NCBI GenBank assembly: GCA_016794945.1
Contig: JAEUIX010000002.1
Coordinates: 1-5,938, forward strand
DNA length: 5,938 nucleotides
Reading direction: 5' to 3'
DNA from: Phycisphaerae bacterium
GTDB lineage: Bacteria > Planctomycetota > Phycisphaerae > Phycisphaerales > UBA1924
Shown: positions 1-4,819 of the stretch, piece after piece
Layout: each line of letters opens with the position of its first letter
Position numbering within the stretch: the first letter of the stretch is position 1
Notes under the pieces: model-generated
Database searches by the model: none
The model's input: the letters and a program-made list of their open reading frames with translations, nothing else
What the model was told of the DNA's origin: nothing
Position numbers and translations under genes: made by a program

Positions 1-867
1 GGGCGCGACGTGCGTGATCTGCTGGCCGACCTTCGGCTTGCGGGCGGAGGGCCGGTGGCCCGGCCCGAGCAGGTCACGCCGCGGATGCTGCACGAGCACA
101 TCGCGCGGCTGAAGCAGGAGAAATCACTGGCCGGGTCGTCGGTGGTTCGGCATCTGGCGACGATCAAGGTGTTCTTCAGGTTCCTGGTGGCGACGGGTCG
201 GCTGGAATCCAGCCCGGCCGATCACCTGGACCGGCCGACGCGCTGGAAGAAACTGCCGCACGTGCTCTCGCCGCGCCAGGTCAAGGCGCTGATCGAAGCA
301 CCGCTGAGCGCGCCGAAGGCGCCGACCGCCGCCGGGACGCGGAACGGGGGCATTGAGGGCGCGCTGCGGCTGCGCGATCGGGTGCTGCTGGACCTGCTGT
401 ACTCGTGCGGCCTGCGCGCGACGGAGGTGTGCCTGCTGTGCGTCGACGACGTCAAGCCGACGCTCGGCGTGGTGCTGGTCAACGGCAAGGGCGACAAGCA
501 GCGCCTCGTGCCGATCGGCAAGCCCGCGATGCAGGCGACGCAACGGTACCTCGACGACGGTCGCGCGTTGCTCGCCGCGCCCGGACGCGACGCGGGGCGG
601 TTGCTGCTCTCCCGCACGGGTCGCCCGCTGGAGCGTGTCGCGGTGTGGCAGCTGGTCCGGCGGTACGCGGGGCTCGCGGGCCTGCAGCACGTGCACCCGC
701 ACGTGCTGCGCCATTCGTTCGCCACGCACCTGCTGGCCGGAGGGGCCGACCTGCGCGTGGTCCAGGAACTGCTCGGGCACGCCGACATCGGCACCACGCA
801 GGTGTACACCCACGTGGACCGCTCGCGCCTGAAGGATGTGCACCGTGCCCATCATCCGCGGGGCTGA
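1..867 (+). CDS. xerD: XerC/XerD-family tyrosine recombinase, 5' end outside the window
   Basis: This is a site-specific tyrosine recombinase of the Xer type. The family resolves chromosome dimers at dif sites in the cytoplasm, usually as a XerC/XerD pair. The frame is open from base 1 (GRDVRDLL...), which matches the first helix of the N-terminal SAM-like DNA-binding domain. The GTG at 10 is therefore probably internal and the true start lies upstream. Counting from that GTG, the core-binding domain spans about residues 1-75 and the catalytic domain about 85-285. All active-site residues are visible: R136 (GLRATE), K160 (NGKGDKQR), H231 and R234 (HPHVLRHSFATHLL), H257 (LLGHADIGTT) and the nucleophile Y266 (VYTHVD). 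The C-terminal HPRG resembles the HPRA ending of XerC and XerD. The context LGHADIGTTQVYTHVD looks closer to XerD, but XerC cannot be excluded. A loop of roughly 10-15 extra residues lies around 98-118. An integrase is less likely because no phage or island genes are nearby. Confidence 0.9.
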   Translation, partial: GRDVRDLLADLRLAGGGPVARPEQVTPRMLHEHIARLKQEKSLAGSSVVRHLATIKVFFRFLVATGRLESSPADHLDRPTRWKKLPHVLSPRQVKALIEAPLSAPKAPTAAGTRNGGIEGALRLRDRVLLDLLYSCGLRATEVCLLCVDDVKPTLGVVLVNGKGDKQRLVPIGKPAMQATQRYLDDGRALLAAPGRDAGRLLLSRTGRPLERVAVWQLVRRYAGLAGLQHVHPHVLRHSFATHLLAGGADLRVVQELLGHADIGTTQVYTHVDRSRLKDVHRAHHPRG

Positions 868-868
868 G

Positions 869-883
869 CGCCGGGGTCCGGCG
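869..883. repeat. Short inverted repeat between two convergent genes
   Basis: CGCCGG (869-874) and CCGGCG (878-883) form a perfect 6-bp stem with a GGT loop, starting two bases after the recombinase stop codon. It lies in the 55-base gap between two convergent genes, where a bidirectional terminator would be useful. There is no T-tract on either strand, so it is not a classical intrinsic terminator. In DNA this rich in GC such a hairpin can arise by chance. Confidence 0.3.
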
Positions 884-922
884 TGAACCGCAGGCCGCCC
901 GTCCCGTCGCCGGGCCGAGACG

Positions 923-1837
923 TCAGCGGGGCGGCTGCATCGGGCCCGAACCGCCCACGGGCCCCTGATTACCCGGCCTCCGCAGCAGCGAGCCGGAGAT
1001 CGGAACATCGCTCATCGATTCCGCACCGGCGGCGAGCTTCATCGGCGCCGCCATCGGCGGCACGCCGGCCGTCTGCACATCGCCCAGAGCCCGGTTGAGG
1101 GCGCCAACGGCCCGCACCCCGCCCACCCCGCCGCCGCCCTTGGCTCGAACCTCCGCCATTTCACGCTCGATCGCCGCTTCCAGCTCGCTCATCGATTCGA
1201 GCACGATGCCGCGGTCCACGCCCGACCGGAACTGCCACGCGACGACCAGCGCTCCGGTCAGCCCGGCGATGGGGAGCAGCACGAACCGGCACGCCATGGC
1301 CCAGCCGCCGCCGGCGGCGGCCGGGTTCTCCACGGCCGCAACGAGCGATTCGTACGTGCTGAAGACGCCGGGGAACGCTTCGCCCCTGAGCAGCTGCGCC
1401 CAGGGCACGCAGATCAACGCGAGGATCACCGCCCACACCGCGGAATTGACAGCCCGCTCCACGCCGGGAACCGCGCCGCCCGCCGCGACCACGACGCCGA
1501 CGATCGTGAAGATCGCCAGCCCGAAAACGGCGACAACCCCGACGGCGGCGGACAACCGGGAAAGGCCGCGCAGATTGGCATCTCCCGCGCCGAGCGCCCT
1601 GGTCGGCGATGCGGGCAGCGGCCGGGCAGCGGGAGCACCCGGCATGCCGGGCGGAAGGACCACGGCGGCGTTGGCCTGAGCGGGATCGGGGCGCGATTCG
1701 GTCCAACGGGCTTCGGTGTAGTTCGCAAAGGCGAACACGGTCATCTGCACCACGGCGCTGATCGCGACCGCCGCCGCCAGGAGCGTGACCCAGCCCCGCA
1801 GTTGTGCCAGTGCAGGAGAAATGTGAGGTTTGTTCAT
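923..1837 (-). CDS. Four-helix membrane protein of unknown function
   Basis: I do not recognise a named family. The 304-residue protein starts at ATG (1837-1835) with an AGGA nine bases upstream (TCCT at 1847-1850 on the + strand). Four hydrophobic segments are visible: about 15-38, 97-121, 132-150 and 182-203. The short N-terminus carries Lys and Arg, suggesting it stays in the cytoplasm, which would also place the long C-terminal tail there. The loop between helices 1 and 2 (about 39-95) is rich in Pro and Ala and would be outside. After helix 4 comes a charged amphipathic helix (about 212-233, ESMSELEAAIEREMAEVRAK), then a Gly-rich linker and a Gly/Pro-rich tail. No enzymatic motif, signal-peptidase site or transporter signature is seen. 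It is convergent with the recombinase and divergent from mqnC, so it is probably a single-gene unit. The coding call rests on the clean TM pattern, the ribosome site and the tight fit to its neighbours. Confidence 0.8.
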   Translation of the reverse strand: MNKPHISPALAQLRGWVTLLAAAVAISAVVQMTVFAFANYTEARWTESRPDPAQANAAVVLPPGMPGAPAARPLPASPTRALGAGDANLRGLSRLSAAVGVVAVFGLAIFTIVGVVVAAGGAVPGVERAVNSAVWAVILALICVPWAQLLRGEAFPGVFSTYESLVAAVENPAAAGGGWAMACRFVLLPIAGLTGALVVAWQFRSGVDRGIVLESMSELEAAIEREMAEVRAKGGGGVGGVRAVGALNRALGDVQTAGVPPMAAPMKLAAGAESMSDVPISGSLLRRPGNQGPVGGSGPMQPPR

Positions 1838-1910
1838 GGCGCGCGGTCCTATCGGCCCCGACCACGTCGGGCGCCTGGGGGTGACATCGACCGTTCTCGG
1901 GCGTGGGTGA

Positions 1911-1951
1911 AGGGTGCTGGAGGGTGCGGGGCACCCCCTGTTTGGGCAGGG
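1911..1951. repeat. Tandem 10-base repeat with overlapping small inverted repeats
   Basis: AGGGTGCTGG (1911-1920) is followed directly by AGGGTGCGGG (1921-1930), with 9 of 10 bases equal. GGGTGC at 1922-1927 pairs perfectly with GCACCC at 1931-1936 around a GGG loop. The copy at 1912-1917 could pair with the same GCACCC instead. CCCTG (1936-1940) and CAGGG (1947-1951) form a second possible stem. None is followed by a T-run, so this does not look like a terminator. A protein-binding site in the divergent promoter region, or simple GC-rich chance, are both possible. Confidence 0.3.
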
Positions 1952-2031
1952 CGGCGCGAGAACCGATCGCTTGCCGGAAAACGCGGAGAGTTTCAGATAG
2001 GATTGAAAGTTCGAGGGAATGCTGTTCTCCC

Positions 2032-2035
2032 GGAG
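2032..2035 (+). promoter_or_regulatory. Shine-Dalgarno site that fixes the mqnC start
   Basis: GGAG lies five bases before the ATG at 2041. This supports 2041 rather than the in-frame ATG at 1903, which would add 46 residues with no resemblance to MqnC. Confidence 0.7.
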
Positions 2036-2040
2036 CCGTC

Positions 2041-3438
2041 ATGCAGCCACTGCCCGAGCACCCGCACCTGACCGCCACCGACACCGGCCTGCTGGAGGCC
2101 GTGGCCGCGGGGCAGGCCCGTCTCACGCCGGAGCAGGGACTGGAGCTGTTGCGTGCAGCGCCCGGGACGTTGCTGGGCCGGTACGCCGATGCCCGGTGCC
2201 GCACGATCCACGGCGACCGGCTGCGGACGTACATCATCGACCGGAACATCAACTACACCAACGTGTGCAACGCCCGGTGCACGTTCTGCGCCTTCCGGCG
2301 CGACGGCGACGAAGCGGACGCGTACACGCTCTCGCACGGGGCGATCCACGACAAGATCGCCGAACTGGTGGCGATCGGGGGCACGCAGATCCTCATGCAG
2401 GGGGGCATGAACCCCGCGCTGCCGCTGGAGTGGTACGTCGAGCTGCTGTCCTCGATCAAGCGGAAGTTCCCCGCGGTGCACGTGCACGCGTTCAGCCCGC
2501 CGGAGTTCATCGAGTTCGTGCACTTCTTCGACCCGCCGGGCGGCTCGCTGGAGGCCAAGATCCGCCACGTCATGCTGCGCCTGCGCGAGGCGGGGCTGGA
2601 CTCGCTGCCCGGCGGCGGCGGCGAGATCTTCGCACCGGCGGTGCGTCAGCGCATCGGTCTGGGCAAGTGCGACGCCGAGGCGTGGCTGACCTGCATGTAC
2701 GTGGCCCACAGCCTCGGGATGTTCACCAGCGCCACCATGATGTTCGGGCACGTCGAGGGGCTGGCCGATCGGGTGCACCACATGCACCTGGTCCGCCGGT
2801 GGCAGGACCGCGTGCTGGAAGAGTCGGCCCGCGCCAAGGACCGGGCAACGCCGATGGGCCACTACGTGTCGTTCATCAGCTGGCCGTTCCAGCGCGAGAA
2901 CACGCCGCTGGGGCGCGTGCCCGACTGGGGCGGCGACCCCGCCGAGATCGGCCAGCCGTTCCCCGGCGACCTGGCGGCGCGACTCGACGGCTCGGCCGCG
3001 AAGCACGACCACCCGCTGCTGGGCAAGCGCGTTCGGATGTCGGGCGCGGCGGAGTATCTGCGGACGCAGGCGGTGTCTCGCCTGTTCCTGGACAACATCT
3101 ATTCCATCGGCGCCTCGTGGGTGACCATGGGCCCGCACATCGGCCAGGTGGCCCTGGCCTGGGGCGCCAACGACATGGGCTCGGTGATGATGGAGGAGAA
3201 CGTGGTCTCGTCGGCGGGCACCACCTACTGCCTCGACGAGCCGGTCATCTGCCGGCTCATCCGCGACGCCGGGTTCACCCCGGCCCAGCGCGACAACACC
3301 TACGACATCCTGCGCGTGCACACCGGGCCGGATTCGCCCGACCTCCGCGTGAAGGACTGGTCGGCCCACCGTGCCCGCACACTGCACCGCCAGGCGCCGC
3401 GCCAGGCGAAGGCCACGCTCACCGTCGCGGCCCGGTGA
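2041..3438 (+). CDS. mqnC: Cyclic dehypoxanthinyl futalosine synthase (MqnC), radical SAM, with extra segments
   Basis: MqnC cyclises dehypoxanthine futalosine in the futalosine pathway to menaquinone, using a 5'-deoxyadenosyl radical made by a [4Fe-4S] cluster and SAM. The 465-residue product has the cluster motif CNARCTFC (C76, C80, C83) directly after IDRNINYTNVC, a string typical of MqnC rather than MqnE or CofH. Further family marks are GGTQILMQGG (114-122), HAFSPPE (149-155), AGLDSLPGGGGEI (184-196), TSATMMFGHVE (229-239), SFISWPFQRENTPLG (277-291), EYLRTQAVSRLFLDNI (338-353) and GSVMMEENVVSSAGT (380-394). Usual MqnC proteins are about 350-400 residues. The surplus seems to sit at three places: about 7 residues near 160-178, about 14 near 258-272 and about 33 near 291-335. 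All core motifs remain, so activity is expected. It stands alone, divergent from the membrane protein gene and tail to tail with the SDR gene. The other mqn genes must be elsewhere. Confidence 0.9.
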   Translation: MQPLPEHPHLTATDTGLLEAVAAGQARLTPEQGLELLRAAPGTLLGRYADARCRTIHGDRLRTYIIDRNINYTNVCNARCTFCAFRRDGDEADAYTLSHGAIHDKIAELVAIGGTQILMQGGMNPALPLEWYVELLSSIKRKFPAVHVHAFSPPEFIEFVHFFDPPGGSLEAKIRHVMLRLREAGLDSLPGGGGEIFAPAVRQRIGLGKCDAEAWLTCMYVAHSLGMFTSATMMFGHVEGLADRVHHMHLVRRWQDRVLEESARAKDRATPMGHYVSFISWPFQRENTPLGRVPDWGGDPAEIGQPFPGDLAARLDGSAAKHDHPLLGKRVRMSGAAEYLRTQAVSRLFLDNIYSIGASWVTMGPHIGQVALAWGANDMGSVMMEENVVSSAGTTYCLDEPVICRLIRDAGFTPAQRDNTYDILRVHTGPDSPDLRVKDWSAHRARTLHRQAPRQAKATLTVAAR

Positions 3439-3441
3439 CCC

Positions 3442-4467
3442 TCAGCCGTGGTTGCCGCCGAGCGCCCGCAGCGCCTCGGCTTCGCGCTGGGGCGTGAGCC
3501 CGGCGCGAAACCGGTAGTCCTCCGGCCGCGTGCCGCACCATTGCCAGGTATCCCGGATGGTGTCGCCCGCCGGACGGAGCGTCAGCCCCATCGCCCACGC
3601 CCGGTCGCCACGGGCCCGCTGCATGCCGCGTGAATCCGGAGCGCTGGTCACCCACATCGGCATGTCCGTCCACGCGGCGATTCCCTGCTTCTCCAGGAAA
3701 GCGTCGGACGCCCAGCGGAACTCCGCCCGGCTGCCCGTCACGACCTTGCAGCCGTGCAGGAATTCCTGCATGGTGAGGGTGCCCTTGGGGCCCAGCGCGT
3801 TGAAGACGCCGGCGTGCCCATCCTCCACCAGCGTGACCAGCCAGCGGCCCAGGTCGCGAACGTCGATGAACTGCACGCACTCGGCGGGGTCGCCCGGGCT
3901 GAGCACCTCGGCCGGCAGGCGACCACCGGCGTGGCCGGTGCGCCATACCCAGTAGGTGAAGCGGTCCGTCGGGTCGCCCGGGCCGACGATCAGGCTCGGG
4001 CGCACGCACGCGACGCGCCCGGGCATGGCCCGCTCGACCTCACGCTCGCACAGGTACTTCAGCGCGCCGTACGTCTCGGGCGTGAGCGTCTCGTCGTCCG
4101 GCTTCGGGAGCGTCGCGACGGGCGCCGTTTCGTCCATGCCCGGCTTGCTCACGTCCCCGTAGACCGACATCGTCGAGACCAGCACGTAGAACTTGCACGC
4201 CTTGGCCAGCGCCGCCGACGAGGCCCGCGTGCGACTGGGGATATAGGCCGAGGTGTCGATCACCGCGTCCCACGTCCGGCCGTCGAGCGCCTTGAGCCCG
4301 TCGCCCTTGGCCGGGTCGCGGTCGCCCCGGAGCTTCTCGACCTGGGGAAACAGCTCCGGCCGGGTCTTTCCGCGGTTGAACAGCGTCAGTCTGTGCCCGC
4401 GCGACAGGGCGTACTCGACCGTGTGCGGGCCGAGGAACCCGGTGCCGCCGAGGATGAGGATGTTCAT
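3442..4467 (-). CDS. NAD(P)-dependent epimerase/dehydratase-like protein (extended SDR)
   Basis: This 341-residue cytosolic protein has the fold of extended short-chain dehydrogenases. The Rossmann nucleotide motif GGTGFLG is at residues 7-13, right at the N-terminus. NRGK at 31-34 follows strand beta2, where cofactor choice is set; an Arg there may favour NADP. The catalytic triad region shows VSTMSVYG (97-104, Ser98/Thr99) and YGALK (Tyr133, Lys137). RPSLIVGPGDPTDR (156-169) and VQFIDVRDLGRWL (198-210) are typical of the sugar-nucleotide epimerase and CSP41-like groups. The substrate cannot be told from sequence. The ATG at 4467 is chosen because it places GGTGFLG at residue 7 and has GGAG six bases upstream (4474-4477). 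A longer in-frame start at 4542 adds 25 unrelated residues. It ends three bases from the mqnC stop on the opposite strand and is divergent from the PLP enzyme gene. Confidence 0.87.
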   Translation of the reverse strand: MNILILGGTGFLGPHTVEYALSRGHRLTLFNRGKTRPELFPQVEKLRGDRDPAKGDGLKALDGRTWDAVIDTSAYIPSRTRASSAALAKACKFYVLVSTMSVYGDVSKPGMDETAPVATLPKPDDETLTPETYGALKYLCEREVERAMPGRVACVRPSLIVGPGDPTDRFTYWVWRTGHAGGRLPAEVLSPGDPAECVQFIDVRDLGRWLVTLVEDGHAGVFNALGPKGTLTMQEFLHGCKVVTGSRAEFRWASDAFLEKQGIAAWTDMPMWVTSAPDSRGMQRARGDRAWAMGLTLRPAGDTIRDTWQWCGTRPEDYRFRAGLTPQREAEALRALGGNHG

Positions 4468-4473
4468 CGCATG

Positions 4474-4477
4474 CTCC
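4474..4477 (-). promoter_or_regulatory. Shine-Dalgarno site of the SDR gene
   Basis: On the - strand GGAG lies six bases before the ATG at 4467. Together with the position of the Rossmann motif it decides the start against the longer frame opening at 4542. Confidence 0.65.
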
Positions 4478-4576
4478 GAAGGCCTGTCGCATCGTTGGCC
4501 CGCCCGGCGGATGTTCCCAGAGATGCGCTGCGGCGCCTCCACCGCCCGGGACGGGCGCCATCGGCGCGGACGCCGC
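4478..4576. promoter_or_regulatory. Spacer upstream of the SDR gene with a perfect inverted repeat
   Basis: This stretch lies between the SDR ribosome site and the promoter of the PLP enzyme leader and should contain the SDR promoter on the - strand. I could not assign -35/-10 boxes. A perfect 6-bp inverted repeat, CGCCCG (4543-4548) and CGGGCG (4552-4557) around GGA, is the main structure. It has no T-run. No gene is supported here. Confidence 0.3.
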
Positions 4577-4604
4577 TTGAGTCATCCATTCATCCGGATA
4601 CACT
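4577..4604 (+). promoter_or_regulatory. Sigma70-like promoter of the SAM-responsive leader
   Basis: TTGAGT (4577-4582) and TACACT (4599-4604) each match four of six consensus bases and are 16 bases apart. Transcription would begin at about 4609-4612, which is the 5' edge of the P1 stem of the riboswitch. That coincidence is the best support, because aptamers often start within a few bases of the transcription start. The boxes were found by eye only, and promoter rules in this lineage are not well known to me. Confidence 0.5.
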
Positions 4605-4608
4605 GCTG

Positions 4609-4720
4609 GAAGCATCAAGAGACCCGGCGGGCCTTTGCAGCCGGGCGGCAACCGAGTCGACGGTCTTCCGATCGATCGCGGTGCCGAGGCCTGCCCCGGA
4701 GTTCCGGGGCGATGCGGTTC
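4609..4720 (+). promoter_or_regulatory. SAM riboswitch aptamer, SAM-I/SAM-IV clan
   Basis: The RNA folds into a four-way junction like SAM-I clan aptamers, which bind S-adenosylmethionine. P1 is GCATC (4612-4616) with GATGC (4711-4715). J1/2 reads AAGAGA, as in many SAM-I members. P2 is CCCGGC (4623-4628) with GCCGGG (4640-4645), 11-base loop. The conserved GGCAACC follows at 4647-4653 and GGTGCC at 4680-4685, bracketing P3 (4651-4682, TCTT loop, small bulges). P4 is GCCCCGG (4693-4699) with CCGGGGC (4704-4710). The P2 loop GGCCT (4630-4634) is complementary to AGGCC in J3/4 (4687-4691), the pseudoknot expected for this clan, with a G-T wobble possible on each side. I see no kink-turn in P2, unlike standard SAM-I, whereas SAM-IV normally lacks a P4 at this place. 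P4 abuts P1 with no A-rich joiner. The subtype is left open; SAM-I/IV variants should be considered. The downstream sulfur amino-acid gene fits the ligand. Confidence 0.85.
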
Positions 4721-4791
4721 GGATGGCTGCCCGCGAGCCCCGGACAAAGAGTCGGCGATGGTCGCCGTGCTTGCCGCGTCTCGAAGCCCTG
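4721..4791 (+). other. Linker between aptamer and ribosome-site hairpin
   Basis: This part of the untranslated leader can form two small hairpins: GGCT (4725-4728) with AGCC (4736-4739), and CGGCGA (4753-4758) with TCGCCG (4762-4767). Neither is followed by a T-run, so transcription termination is unlikely and control is more probably at translation. AAGA at 4747-4750 is complementary to the P3 loop TCTT (4664-4667), which could be a SAM-IV-like tertiary contact or chance. Confidence 0.35.
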
Positions 4792-4819
4792 CTTGATGCC
4801 GTGAGGAGTTCACGGCATG
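4792..4819 (+). promoter_or_regulatory. Riboswitch expression platform: ribosome-site hairpin with antisequestor target
   Basis: ATGCCGTGA (4796-4804) and TCACGGCAT (4810-4818) form a perfect 9-bp stem with the loop GGAGT. The loop is the core of the Shine-Dalgarno AGGAG (4804-4808), eight bases before the ATG at 4817, and the first two bases of that ATG are in the stem. When formed, it should hinder translation initiation. CTTGATGC (4792-4799) at its base is perfectly complementary over 8 bases to GCATCAAG (4612-4619), which is the 5' strand of P1 plus J1/2. The two pairings exclude each other, so SAM binding (P1 formed) would favour the hairpin and turn the gene off. The pairings are seen in the sequence; the switching is inferred. 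Confidence 0.75.

Larger units (their letters stand above)
1838..2040. promoter_or_regulatory. Divergent intergenic spacer between membrane protein gene and mqnC
   Basis: These 203 bases separate two divergent start codons and must hold both promoters. I could not pick a convincing -35/-10 pair on either strand. The part nearest mqnC (about 1971-2015) is locally richer in A and T (GGAAAACG, GATAGGATTGAAAG) and is the likeliest promoter zone for mqnC. The middle (1911-1951) carries a short direct repeat and small hairpins, listed separately. No small gene is supported here. Confidence 0.4.

Noticed and set aside
124..1008. 294-residue - strand frame across the recombinase gene
   Set aside because: It is antisense to all the catalytic motifs of the recombinase and has no recognisable content.
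1971..2003. TTGCCG...TAGGAT as a promoter for mqnC
   Set aside because: The spacing of 21 bases is too long for a sigma70-type promoter and the -10 match is only four of six.
1903..2040. Longer N-terminus for mqnC from the ATG at 1903
   Set aside because: The added 46 residues show no family resemblance and cover the likely promoter zone. The ATG at 2041 has a well placed GGAG.
1993..3387. 464-residue open frame on the - strand inside mqnC
   Set aside because: It is antisense to a gene with many conserved motifs, is made of low-complexity Arg/Ala/His/Val-rich sequence and matches nothing. It is an effect of high GC.
2019..3497. 492-residue + strand frame overlapping mqnC
   Set aside because: It is the +1-shifted shadow of mqnC, dominated by Arg, Ala, Pro and Gly, with no domain.
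4468..4542. Longer N-terminus for the SDR protein from the ATG at 4542
   Set aside because: The Rossmann motif normally lies at the very N-terminus, and the ATG at 4467 has its own GGAG six bases upstream.
4609..4720. S-adenosylhomocysteine or cobalamin riboswitch
   Set aside because: The layout and the GGCAACC/GGTGCC strings with the P2-loop pseudoknot fit the SAM-I clan. I saw no cobalamin B12-box or SAH-type core.
4694..4767. Intrinsic terminator as riboswitch output
   Set aside because: The stems at 4693-4710 and 4753-4767 are not followed by a T-run, and a ribosome-site hairpin further down explains regulation better.
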